64,000 bases of DNA, from the NCBI GenBank assembly GCA_050250915.1, contig JBFWNT010000014.1:40148-104147 (forward strand). The letters run 5' to 3'. The notes below the pieces were generated by a model. The model worked only from the letters and a program-made list of their open reading frames with translations, did no database searches and was not told the origin of the DNA. A program made the translations under genes and the position numbers. This document shows, in pieces, positions 51,604 to 59,621 of the stretch; position 1 is the stretch's first letter, and each line of letters starts with the position of its first letter. This DNA is from Miltoncostaea sp050250915 (GTDB lineage Bacteria > Actinomycetota > Thermoleophilia > Miltoncostaeales > Miltoncostaeaceae).

Positions 51604-52298
51604 TGGAGCTGCAACCGATCGTGTCGCCCGACGAGTGGGCGGCGGCGCGCGAGGCGCTGCTGGTGAGGGAGAAGGCCGTCACGCGTGCCCGGGACGCCCT
51701 GGCCGCCGAGCGGCGCCGGATGCCGCGGATGGCGGTCGAGGCGGACTACCGCTTCGAGGGTCCCGCCGGGACGGTGGGGCTGATCGACCTCTTCGCGGGC
51801 CGGCGCCAGCTGGTCGTCTACCGGTTCTTCTACGAGCCGGGCGTCCACGGCTGGCCCGACAGCGGCTGCCCCGGGTGCTCGTTCGTGGCCGACCAGGTGG
51901 GGCATCTCGCCCACCTGAACGCGCGCGACACCACCCTCGCGTTCGTCTCCCGCGCGCCGCAGGCGGACATCGCCCGCTGGCGGGGGCGGATGGGCTGGGA
52001 CATCCCCTGGTACTCGCTCACCGACGGCTTCGACGCCGACTTCGGCGTGGCCGAGTGGCACGGCACCAACGCGTTCATCCGCGACGGCGACCGCGTGTTC
52101 CGCACCTACTTCATCGACCGGCGCGGCGACGAGGCCATGGGCAGCACCTGGAGCTACCTCGACATCACCGCCCTGGGGCGGCAGGACGAGTGGGAGGACT
52201 CGCCGGAGGGCTACCCGCAGGGGCCGCCCTACCGCTGGTGGAGCCTCCACGACGAGTACGGCGAGGCGGCCCTCAGGGCAGCGGGGACGCCGGCATGA
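51603..52298 (+). CDS. DUF899 thioredoxin-like protein
   Basis: A 231-residue DUF899 protein: EWAAAREALLVREKAVTRARDALAAERRRMP, YRFEGPAGTVGLIDLFAGR, VYRFFYEPG, GCPGCSFVADQVGHLAHLN (CxxC region), TLAFVSRAP, DFGVAEWHGTNAFIRDGDRVFRTYFID. Thioredoxin-fold, redox role unproven. The start codon overlaps the ArsR stop (TGATG). Third gene of the operon. Confidence 0.85.
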   Translation: MELQPIVSPDEWAAAREALLVREKAVTRARDALAAERRRMPRMAVEADYRFEGPAGTVGLIDLFAGRRQLVVYRFFYEPGVHGWPDSGCPGCSFVADQVGHLAHLNARDTTLAFVSRAPQADIARWRGRMGWDIPWYSLTDGFDADFGVAEWHGTNAFIRDGDRVFRTYFIDRRGDEAMGSTWSYLDITALGRQDEWEDSPEGYPQGPPYRWWSLHDEYGEAALRAAGTPA

Positions 52299-53133
52299 CG
52301 CGGTCGCGGCCGGCGTCCTTGGCGGCGTAGAGGGCGCCGTCCGCTGCCGCCACGAGGGCGTCGGCGGTCGTCGCCCCCGTCGCGCTGGCGGCCGCGCCGA
52401 TCGAGACGGTCACGCGGACCCGGGCGCCGCCCACCGTCACCGGCGAGGCGGCGATCCCGGCCCGCACGCGCTCGCCCAGTCCGGCGAGCGCGTCCGGCCC
52501 CGGGGCGTCGGCCACCAGCACCAGGAACTCCTCGCCGCCCCAGCGCGCCACGAGGTCGTCGCGCCGGACCGCGGCCGACGCCCGGCGCACCACCTCCACC
52601 AGCACCGCGTCGCCGGTGGCGTGCCCGTGCGTGTCGTTGATGCGCTTGAAGTGGTCGACGTCCAGCAGCAGCACCCCGGCCGGCCCCGCCGCCAGCATCG
52701 CGGCGAGCGCCTCGGCCGCGTGGCCGCGGTTGGCCGCGCCGGTCAGCGCGTCGGTGCGCGCGACGCGGTCGATCTCGTCGCGCGCCAGGTCCAGCTCGAC
52801 GTAGGTGGAGCTCATCTCGGCGAGCGCCTGGGTGAGTTGGTCCTCGCCCTCGCGCTGCCGGGTCACGTCGTGCAGCACGGCCAGCTCCACGCCGTCGTCG
52901 CCCAGGGGGATGCGGCGCTCGTCGATCCAGCGGGCGCCGCCGGCGGCGTCGGTCATGCGGTGCTCGCCGGGGTCGCCGGCGCCGGGGTCCGCCAGGTGGG
53001 GCGCCGAGGCGATCAGCCGCCGGGCGGCGCCGTTGGCCGCCACCACCGCCCCGTCGGCCCCGCGCACGACCAGCCCGGACTCGAGGGCGTCGAAGATGCG
53101 TAGGAGGACATCGGCCGGCAGCACACCGTCCAC
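52273..53133 (-). CDS. Diguanylate cyclase with PAS sensor
   Basis: A 286-residue protein. N-terminal PAS domain (about residues 5-95, IFDALESGLVVRGADGAVVAANGAARRL), a short helix (coiled coil) around 100-125, then a GGDEF domain: RTDALTGAANRGHAAEAL, LLLDVDHFKRINDTHGHATGD, ARWGGEEFLVL (active-site GGEEF) and VTVSIGAA. RRDD five residues before GGEEF is a complete inhibitory RxxD site, so c-di-GMP feedback is expected. Soluble. GTG 53133. Confidence 0.9.
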   Translation of the reverse strand: MDGVLPADVLLRIFDALESGLVVRGADGAVVAANGAARRLIASAPHLADPGAGDPGEHRMTDAAGGARWIDERRIPLGDDGVELAVLHDVTRQREGEDQLTQALAEMSSTYVELDLARDEIDRVARTDALTGAANRGHAAEALAAMLAAGPAGVLLLDVDHFKRINDTHGHATGDAVLVEVVRRASAAVRRDDLVARWGGEEFLVLVADAPGPDALAGLGERVRAGIAASPVTVGGARVRVTVSIGAAASATGATTADALVAAADGALYAAKDAGRDRVMPASPLP

Positions 53134-53214
53134 TCGGCGCCCGGCCCCCTCACCTTGAGCTGATCCGGCAGTCCATGGAGTCGAGGCGTGATCAGCGGGC
53201 GCGCCGGCCCGTGG

Positions 53215-53442
53215 TCATGGCCCGCCCCCGCCTGCCGCGGCCACACGGCGCGCGAGCACCAGCGCCTCGGCCGGCGCCATGCCGGCGGCCGCGCCCATCC
53301 AGCAGGCCACGGGGGCGGCCGTGCGCTGCGAGGCGTGCGCCGCCTCGCCTGCCAGTTCCAGGATGACGGCAACCTCGTCGTCGCCGGGCGGGGCCACCCC
53401 CAGCGCCGCCGCGAACCCGTCGATCCACTCCCGCTCCGTCAC
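53215..53442 (-). CDS. DUF6457-like small protein
   Basis: A 75-residue helical protein, TEREWIDGFAAALGVAPPGDDEVAVILELAGEAAHASQRTAAPVACWMGAAAG in short. The pattern W-x-x-x-FAxxLGV... ILxLAGxxAHASxRxxAPxxxxxxG is that of the actinobacterial DUF6457 family, which is often beside molybdenum-cofactor genes; none is seen here. GTG 53442 has GGGGAGG 6 nt ahead. Confidence 0.7.
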   Translation of the reverse strand: MTEREWIDGFAAALGVAPPGDDEVAVILELAGEAAHASQRTAAPVACWMGAAAGMAPAEALVLARRVAAAGGGGP

Positions 53443-53754
53443 GGTCGCCTCCCCGCCGCCGATGGGGCCGCCGCCACACCGGGACGGCGCCCCCCCTTTT
53501 CCGGGGATTGTGCTCGATATCGGCCGCCCGACCGCTCGTCCGCTCAGGGCCACCGAGCCGTCGCGCGGATGCCGCTCACGCTGATCCGGGACGGAGCCGG
53601 GACGCGCGCGCACCCTCAGGCGCCGAGCACGGCGGCCACCGCGATGATCGCCACGATCGTCAGCAGCAGGCCGATCCCGGGCCGGACGGGTGGGCGTGTC
53701 GAGCCGGGCGCGCACGGAGGGGGCGGATGGCCCCGCGGGACGGGGCCCTGAGGC
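53443..53754. other. Intergenic, 312 bp
   Basis: Upstream region of the DUF6457-like gene and downstream region of the AbgT gene. I find no gene with a start codon. One minus-strand frame ending at 53616 codes for a hydrophobic tail (LLLTIVAIIAVAAVLGA) behind a Pro-rich stretch but has no in-frame start. Confidence 0.5.
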
Positions 53755-55419
53755 TCAGGCCGGGGCGCCCGGGCCGAGCGGGATGCCCAGGGCCCACCAT
53801 GCGATGAAGAATGCCGTCCACACGAGGATCAGCGCGACCGTGTACGGCAGCATCAGGGCGATCACCGTCCCGATGCCCGACCGGCGGTCGTAGCGGGCGG
53901 CGAACACGACGATGAGCGGGAAGTAGGCCATGATCGGCGTGAAGATGTTCATCGGCGAGTCCGCGACGCGGTACGCCGCGAGCGCCGTCTGCGGCTCGAT
54001 CCCGAGGCGCAGGCAGAGCGGGATGAAGATCGGGGCGAGCAGCGCCCACTTCGCGATCGCCTGCGGGATGATGATCCCGATCACCAGCGTGATCCCGATC
54101 ATCACCAGCAGCAGCCACACGTCGGCGATGTTGGCCCGCTCGATGGTGTCGCCGAGCGTGACCGCCGCCACCTGCGCCATGTTCGAGTAGTTGAAGTACG
54201 CGATGAACTGGGCGATGAGCAGGAACAGCAGCAGCAGGCCGGCGAGGGTGCTCCACGACTTGGTGATCGCCTCGATGGCGGCGTTGGTCGTCCGGATGGT
54301 GCCGGCGCCGCGCCCGTAGCAGGCGCCCGCGACGAGGAAGGCCAGCGCGATGATCACGATCAGGCTGTCCATGAACGGCGAGGTGCCGATGACGTCGCCG
54401 GTGACGGGGTCCCGCAGGGGGGCGCCCGGGGGTGCGGTGAGCGCCGCGATCCCGGCGAAGTAGACGAGCAGGCCGATCACCGCGAAGCGCAAGCCGCGCG
54501 CCTGCTCGGCATCCGATACCTCCGGCGTGTCGTCGGGGTCCTGGATGCCCTCCCCGGGGGCGGGGGCGTGCGTCGCGTCGTACGCCCCGAGCCGCGGCTC
54601 CACGAGCCGCGTCGTGACGAGCCCGACGAGCGCGGTGATGAGGATCGTCGAGCCGATCCCGAAGTAGAGGTTCGCGGTCAGGTCGATCGAGCGGCCGGCG
54701 TCCACCAGATGGATGGACTCGTTGGTGATCTCGGTCAGGATCGCGTCTGTCGGGGTGATGAGCAGGTTCACCCCGAACCCGCCGGCGACGCCCGCGAAGG
54801 CGACGGCGATCCCGGCCAGGGGATGCTTCCCGACCGCTTTGAAGGCGACGGCGCCCAACGGGATCAGCACGAGGTAGCCGGCGTCCGAGGCGATGCTGGA
54901 GAGCACCCCGAGGAACGCGATGATGTAGGTCAGCGCGCCGACGCTGGACACCGCCACCAGCTTGCGTATGAGGGCGGAGATCAGGCCGGCGGCCTCGGCG
55001 AGGCCCACGCCGATCATCACGATGAGGATGATCCCCATCGCCGTGAAGCCCATGAAGTTGCTGACGAACGAGGTGAACAGGAACCGGACGCCGTCGACGG
55101 TCAGCAGCCCCTTCACCTGCGCCGTCTCGGTGGTCACCTCGTAGGCGGACGCGTCCGCCGGCTCGGGCGGGAGCACCTGGACCGGGGCGACCGACCCTCC
55201 GACGTAGTCCTCCTCGAGCGCGGTCGGCGGCGGCTTGACGACCTCGTACGTCGCGCTGACGTCCGCCCAGTACAGGATCTGCGAGAGCACGATCACGATC
55301 CCGCAGAGCGCGAGGAACATGATCGCCGGGTGGGGCACCGCGTTCCCGACCCGCTCGACGGCGTCCAGCGAGCGTTCCAGCAGGCCCCGCCGTCCCGCCT
55401 GTGCCGGAGCGTCGCTCAC
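53755..55419 (-). CDS. AbgT-family transporter
   Basis: A 554-residue membrane protein of the p-aminobenzoyl-glutamate transporter family, 10-12 membrane segments: RVGNAVPHPAIMFLALCGIVIVLS, FTSFVSNFMGFTAMGIILIVMIGVG, ASDAGYLVLIPLGAVAFKAVGKHPLAG and ADSPMNIFTPIMAYFPLIV. Members import p-aminobenzoyl-glutamate or export sulfonamides. GTG 55419 overlaps the stop of the M20 peptidase (GTGA): a transporter-peptidase pair for taking up and splitting an acyl-amino-acid conjugate or dipeptide. Confidence 0.9.
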   Translation of the reverse strand: MSDAPAQAGRRGLLERSLDAVERVGNAVPHPAIMFLALCGIVIVLSQILYWADVSATYEVVKPPPTALEEDYVGGSVAPVQVLPPEPADASAYEVTTETAQVKGLLTVDGVRFLFTSFVSNFMGFTAMGIILIVMIGVGLAEAAGLISALIRKLVAVSSVGALTYIIAFLGVLSSIASDAGYLVLIPLGAVAFKAVGKHPLAGIAVAFAGVAGGFGVNLLITPTDAILTEITNESIHLVDAGRSIDLTANLYFGIGSTILITALVGLVTTRLVEPRLGAYDATHAPAPGEGIQDPDDTPEVSDAEQARGLRFAVIGLLVYFAGIAALTAPPGAPLRDPVTGDVIGTSPFMDSLIVIIALAFLVAGACYGRGAGTIRTTNAAIEAITKSWSTLAGLLLLFLLIAQFIAYFNYSNMAQVAAVTLGDTIERANIADVWLLLVMIGITLVIGIIIPQAIAKWALLAPIFIPLCLRLGIEPQTALAAYRVADSPMNIFTPIMAYFPLIVVFAARYDRRSGIGTVIALMLPYTVALILVWTAFFIAWWALGIPLGPGAPA

Positions 55420-56789
55420 GCGTTCCGAGCCCGGCGGTGGGCCTCCGCGTAGCGGCCGAGGAAGTCCGCCTCCGCCACGGTCGCCCGCTCGAGCTCGTCG
55501 AGCAGCACGCGCTCGTCGGGGCCGTGGATGTTCGCGTAGCCGTCCGTGGCGCCGACCAGCAGGACGTCGGCGTCCGGGACGGCCGCCTGGAGGGCGTTGA
55601 CGAGCGGGATGGAGCCCCCGACCCCGACCGTGACGGCCTCGGCGCCCCACGCGGCCGACCAGGAGGCCCTGGCGGCGTCGTACGCGACGCTGTCGGTGCG
55701 CGCGGCGAACCCGTTCCCGGTCGGCCCGGGATGGACGGCGATCTCGATCCCGAACGGCCGGAGGCCCCGGAGGTGCCGGATGACCGCCTCCTGCGCCTCG
55801 GCGGCGTCCTGCTCGGGGTGGACCCGCACGTTGAGCGTCGCCCGCGCATGGGGGGACACGGCGTTGACCGCCCGGTCGACGCTCGGCGCGTCGATCCCGA
55901 TGACGGTGATCGCCGGACCGGTCCAGATGCGGGAGCCGAGCCCGCCGCTGCCGATCAGCGGCTGGCCGTCGGCGACCTCGGCCAGGTCGCGGAACTCCGC
56001 CTCCGACATTCCGCCGCCCGTCCAGTCGGTGAGGCGCAGCCCGGCGACCGCCACGTCGCCGTGCTCGTCGTGCACGGTCGAGATCGCGCGGATGAGCGCC
56101 AGCAGCGCGTCCGGCGCCGCCCCGCCGTACTGGCCGCTGTGCTTCGCCGACGCGAGCGTGCGCGCCTCCAGGGTGACGTTCGCCGTCCCGCGCAGGGCGA
56201 CGGTCAGCGTCGGCACGCCGGGCCGGACGCTCCCCATGTCGCCGATGATCATCACGTCGGATGCGAACAGGTCCGGATCCGACGCGGGATACGTGGTCAG
56301 CGCGCCGCCGCCGATCTCCTCCGCGCCCTCGATCACGACCTTGATGCCGACCGGCGGCCGGCCCTCCCACGCGCGGAGGGCGCCGAGGTGGGCGACGATG
56401 TTCGCCTTCGTGTCCGCCGACCCGCGGCCGTAGATCGCGCCGTCCCGCTCGACCGGCTCGAACGGCGGGGACGTCCAGAGGGACTCGTCGCCCGCCGGCA
56501 CGACGTCATAGTGGCTGTACAGCAACGCCGTCGGCGCCCCCGGCGGGGCGGGGATCTCGCCGATCACGACCGGCGCCGTGCCCGGGAGGTTCAGCTCCCG
56601 GGTCTCGACCCCCACCTCACGGAAGAGCCGTGCCACCATGTCGTGGGCGTCGCGGATCGGCTGGTGCGGCAGGCCGGCGCCGGAGACCGACGGGATCCGC
56701 ACGAGGTCCTCCAGGTCGCGCCGCATCTCCGGCATCAACCCCCGGACCCGCTCGGACGCCCACGACGGGGCCGATCGATCAGGGCTCAC
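55416..56789 (-). CDS. M20-family metallopeptidase/dipeptidase
   Basis: A 457-residue zinc peptidase. Metal ligands seen in order: His in LLYSHYDVVPAG, Asp in YGRGSADTKA, the Glu pair in VIEGAEEIGGG, Asp in IIGDMGSV and His in YANIHGPDE. A dimerisation domain lies between. Similar to the peptidase M20 dipeptidases (DUG1/PepV-like). GTG 56789 is the likeliest start with GGAGGGGG upstream, but the exact start is uncertain. Coupled with the AbgT transporter. Confidence 0.87.
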   Translation of the reverse strand: MSPDRSAPSWASERVRGLMPEMRRDLEDLVRIPSVSGAGLPHQPIRDAHDMVARLFREVGVETRELNLPGTAPVVIGEIPAPPGAPTALLYSHYDVVPAGDESLWTSPPFEPVERDGAIYGRGSADTKANIVAHLGALRAWEGRPPVGIKVVIEGAEEIGGGALTTYPASDPDLFASDVMIIGDMGSVRPGVPTLTVALRGTANVTLEARTLASAKHSGQYGGAAPDALLALIRAISTVHDEHGDVAVAGLRLTDWTGGGMSEAEFRDLAEVADGQPLIGSGGLGSRIWTGPAITVIGIDAPSVDRAVNAVSPHARATLNVRVHPEQDAAEAQEAVIRHLRGLRPFGIEIAVHPGPTGNGFAARTDSVAYDAARASWSAAWGAEAVTVGVGGSIPLVNALQAAVPDADVLLVGATDGYANIHGPDERVLLDELERATVAEADFLGRYAEAHRRARNA

Positions 56790-57164
56790 CTGGACGTGCC
56801 CCCTCCCCTGCAACTCGACGATGTCCGGCGTTCTCCGCGCCGGCGTCGCGCGAAGGTCGCACGGCTTCAGTGGCCGTGCCACCCCATCCGCCGGCGAGTC
56901 GTCGCGACGAGATGGGACCAGGCCCCTGCGGCATCGTCCTTTCGGCGTGAACCGACACCACGCGGCCGGCGCCGGCGGGTCGTGCCCGGGTCGCCCATGG
57001 TCCCGGCCGTGGCGGATCAGCGGAGCGCGGCGGGACGCTGCCGAGCGCGCATCGCGCACTCACGCAGGGGGCGCCGGAGCTGTTCGGCGCCGGCCGCGAC
57101 ATCGTGCGGCAGTGAGTGGCGCGAAGGCTGGCCCGGCGGCGACGCGCCGGTAGGGTCCTCGCCG
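56790..57164. other. Intergenic, 375 bp, with an operator-like hairpin
   Basis: No gene supported. It holds the inverted repeat GCACGGC (56859-56865) / GCCGTGC (56873-56879) about 70 bp before the peptidase-AbgT operon, and the TAGGGT box (57151-57156) of the GAP-family gene on the other side. Confidence 0.5.
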
Positions 57165-57845
57165 ATGACCGGTCAGGCCGTCGGAGAGATCCTCGCGTTG
57201 GGCGTGGGGGTCGCGCTCAGCCCGCTCGCCGTCGTCGCCGTCGTGGTCATGCTCGTCGCGCCCCACGGCGCCCGCCCCGCCGCAGCCTTCGCCGCCGGGT
57301 GGGCCACGTCCCTCGCCGCCGTGACGACCGTCGTCCTGATCGTCGCCGACGAGGCCGACGCGACGGACGACGGCCGGCCCGCCTCCTGGGTGAGCGTCCT
57401 GAAGATCGTCGTCGGCGTCCTCCTCGTGGTCGTGGGCGTCCGGCAGTGGGGCCGCCGGCCCGGCTCCGACGGGGAGCCCGGATCCCCCGGTTGGATGCGG
57501 CGGCTCGACGGCATCACCGTGCCGAAGGCCGCCGGGCTCGCGGTGCTGTTCAACGTGGCGAAGCCGAAGAACCTGCTGCTCGCGGTCGCCGCGGGGCTCG
57601 CGGTCGCGCAGACCGGCGCGGCCTCCTCGGGCGCGGCGGTCGCCGTCGCCACGTTCGTCGTGCTGGGGAGCGCGGGGATCGCCGCCCCGCTCGTCATCCA
57701 CGCCGCGATGCCACGGCGCGGGCGGGACGTGCTCGAGGGCCTACGGGACTGGATGGTCCGCGAGAACGCGACGATCATCGCCGTCCTGGCGCTGGTCATC
57801 GCGGCGAAGCTGCTGGGCGACGCCCTCGTCGCCCTCGCATCCTGA
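57165..57845 (+). CDS. GAP-family (Sap-like) membrane protein
   Basis: A 226-residue protein with six hydrophobic segments: ILALGVGVALSPLAVVAVVVML, FAAGWATSLAAVTTVVLIV, GVLLVVVGVRQW, AVLFNVAKPKNLLLAVAAG. It matches the GAP/Sap family (sulfolipid-addressing, LysE-like fold) linked to glycolipid transport in mycobacteria. Leaderless start: TAGGGT 8 nt before ATG 57165. Confidence 0.78.
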   Translation: MTGQAVGEILALGVGVALSPLAVVAVVVMLVAPHGARPAAAFAAGWATSLAAVTTVVLIVADEADATDDGRPASWVSVLKIVVGVLLVVVGVRQWGRRPGSDGEPGSPGWMRRLDGITVPKAAGLAVLFNVAKPKNLLLAVAAGLAVAQTGAASSGAAVAVATFVVLGSAGIAAPLVIHAAMPRRGRDVLEGLRDWMVRENATIIAVLALVIAAKLLGDALVALAS

Positions 57846-57907
57846 CGCGCGCCCTCGACCTGGACGATGCCGCGGTGCTCGCCGCCGCGAGCGTCGCGGC
57901 GCGCTGA

Positions 57908-58963
57908 TCAGGACGATCGGGCGGGTGGGGAACCCGAGGCGTCCGAGGTCTCGAGCGCGGCGCCGGGACCGGTCCGCCTCCACAGGAGGAAGCAGGCGAC
58001 GCCGAGCAGGATCACGGGAACCAGGGTGAGGGCGCGGAAGAGCAGGACGGCGGCGACGACGGCACCCTGATCGCCGCCCAGCCCCACGAAGATCCCGGTG
58101 AGCCCGAGCTCCACGACGCCGAGGCCGCCGGGGGTGATCGGCACGGCGGCGAGCAGGCGGATCACAGAGAACGCCGCGAAGCACTCGACGCCGCTGACCA
58201 CGTCGGCGTCGACGCCGACCGCGCGGAGGCAGAAGAGCAGCACGACGAACCCGCTGAGATGGCCGACGGCGGTGGCGATCGTGAGGTGCGGCCAGCGGCG
58301 GCGCACCAGGCCCTCGGAGAGCTCGCGGAACCTGATGGCGTCGTCGCCCCACGAGAAGGTCCGCGGTCGCCGGATCAGACGCATCAACCACATGGCCGCG
58401 GCAGCGCCGATGTCGCCGATCCGGCGGGCGAGGCGGTCGCTGACGAGGAGGCCGATGAACGCCCCGAGCACCCCCACGAACAGGGCGGCGCTGATCCATC
58501 CGGCGATGCGCAACTGCGACGAGACGTCGCCGGGTTCGAGGGCGAGCAGCCCGATCGCGAACACCGGGAACGCGATGCGGACGAGCCAGTTCCAGACGCC
58601 GGTCACGAGCACGGCGAGGCTTGCGCTGTCGGCGCCGAACCCCCAGCCCCGGAGCATCGCGAACTGGGTCCCCATCCCCAGCACGTCCCCGCCGGGCAGC
58701 ACGGCGGAGGCGGCCGTGGAGGCCTGGGTCACCACGGTCGCCCGCCAGAAGCCGAGCCCGGGGACCGCCGCCATCCATGGGAACGCGAAGCACGCGAGGT
58801 AGACGACCATCGCGACCAGGAGGGCGATCATCCACGCGGCCGAGATGTCGGTGACGATGTCCCAGACGGTCCGGTAGTCCGCGATCTTCGGCAGCACGAA
58901 CACGAACACCGCCACCACGGCGATCGCCATGATGGGGCCGATCCATCGCGTCAGCCGTTGCAC
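57908..58963 (-). CDS. Lysylphosphatidylglycerol synthetase-like/UPF0104 membrane protein
   Basis: A 351-residue protein with about eight membrane segments: STAASAVLPGGDVLGMGTQFAMLRGWGF, FSVIRLLAAVPITPGGLGVVELGLTGIFVGLGG. The PITPGGLGxVE motif is the hallmark of the flippase-like domain of MprF and the UPF0104 family; no lysyl-transferase domain is present. Probably flips a lipid. GTG 58963 lies 6 nt behind TAGCCT (58970-58975 complement). Confidence 0.85.
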   Translation of the reverse strand: MQRLTRWIGPIMAIAVVAVFVFVLPKIADYRTVWDIVTDISAAWMIALLVAMVVYLACFAFPWMAAVPGLGFWRATVVTQASTAASAVLPGGDVLGMGTQFAMLRGWGFGADSASLAVLVTGVWNWLVRIAFPVFAIGLLALEPGDVSSQLRIAGWISAALFVGVLGAFIGLLVSDRLARRIGDIGAAAAMWLMRLIRRPRTFSWGDDAIRFRELSEGLVRRRWPHLTIATAVGHLSGFVVLLFCLRAVGVDADVVSGVECFAAFSVIRLLAAVPITPGGLGVVELGLTGIFVGLGGDQGAVVAAVLLFRALTLVPVILLGVACFLLWRRTGPGAALETSDASGSPPARSS

Positions 58964-59009
58964 CGGCCGAGGCTAGCCGACCGGCGCCGGGAGTCGCTGC
59001 GCTCCGAGA

Positions 59010-59052
59010 TGGGCCGTATAGGGCTCGAACCGACGACCTCGGGATCACGAGG
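59010..59052 (-). repeat. tRNA 3'-half fragment, copy 1 (att-like)
   Basis: Minus strand ends ...AGGTCGTCGGTTCGAGC and CCTATACGGCCCA. Contains the T loop TTCGAGC and acceptor strand, but the loop reads CTCGTGA and the T stem has a mismatch (GTCGG/CCTAT), so this is the most decayed copy. No 5' half (D arm) precedes it, so it is not a tRNA gene. Confidence 0.75.
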
Positions 59053-59178
59053 CCTCTGAGGCGCGTGCTGCCCCGTACCGTGTGATGCCGAGATGTCGCC
59101 TCTCGTACTGGTCCAGGCTGGTCCGCCGTGTCAATCCGTGCCCATGCATGACGCCCCGTTCGGCGCCGTTCGTTTGCA
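59053..59178 (-). pseudogene. Probable remnant of an integrase 3' end, copy 1
   Basis: Follows the tRNA fragment. The segment 59161-59178 (CGGCGCCGTTCGTTTGCA) is identical to 61052-61069, at 109 versus 108 bp from the respective tRNA fragment; the minus strand reads LQTNGAE. Tyrosine-integrase genes often end beside a tRNA att site with such tails; identity as integrase is inferred. Confidence 0.35.
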
Positions 59179-59213
59179 GGGTGTCTGCGCAGTCTCCGCG
59201 AGGCCGGGCCGTC

Positions 59214-59621
59214 TCAGACGTCGGAAGACGGGTTGTCGTCAGCGGTGAGGTGGAGGTCCGCAGCCGAGGGCGGTCGCTCGGCGTCCCATACGCGCGCGTA
59301 GGCCTCTGCGATGAGGGGCCAGATGCGTTCCAGGCCGTCCTCGACCGACTCGATCGCGTCGGCCAGGTCTCCGGACACGACGAACTCGTGTGGGATGACG
59401 CGACCGGATGCATCGCGTCGCCCCAGCGGATCGGGGAAACGCAGCGCGACGATCCCGGCGGCGCGGCGCCATGTCGCCGGCGTGTCGTCCTGTCCCGCGA
59501 AGCTCCGCTCGTAGACCGCGAGCGGGTCGGTCAGCCCTCCATCGAGGAGGAACCGGAAACCCCAGATGCGTCCCCGAGTGGCCCAGATGAGCCGCGCGGT
59601 CGGCTGCTCGACCGGATGCAC
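59214..59621 (-). CDS. Unknown partner protein of the GTPase cassette
   Basis: A 135-residue protein, not recognised. It starts VHPVEQPTARLIWATRGRIW then GFRFLLDGGLTDPLAVYERS, ends with an acidic helix (LADAIESVEDGLERIWPLIA, EAYARVWDA) and a Thr/Ser/Asp-rich tail. No membrane segment and no catalytic motif. GTG 59621 overlaps the GTPase TAG by one base (TAGTG) and has AGGAG 6 nt ahead, so it is translated directly after the GTPase. The tight coupling says it works with that protein, perhaps as a regulator or effector. Confidence 0.7.
   Translation of the reverse strand: MHPVEQPTARLIWATRGRIWGFRFLLDGGLTDPLAVYERSFAGQDDTPATWRRAAGIVALRFPDPLGRRDASGRVIPHEFVVSGDLADAIESVEDGLERIWPLIAEAYARVWDAERPPSAADLHLTADDNPSSDV

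Noticed and set aside
53616..53740. Possible single-pass membrane mini-protein on the minus strand ending at 53616.
   Set aside because: The hydrophobic tail is convincing but there is no in-frame ATG, GTG or TTG between it and the AbgT gene, and no ribosome site.
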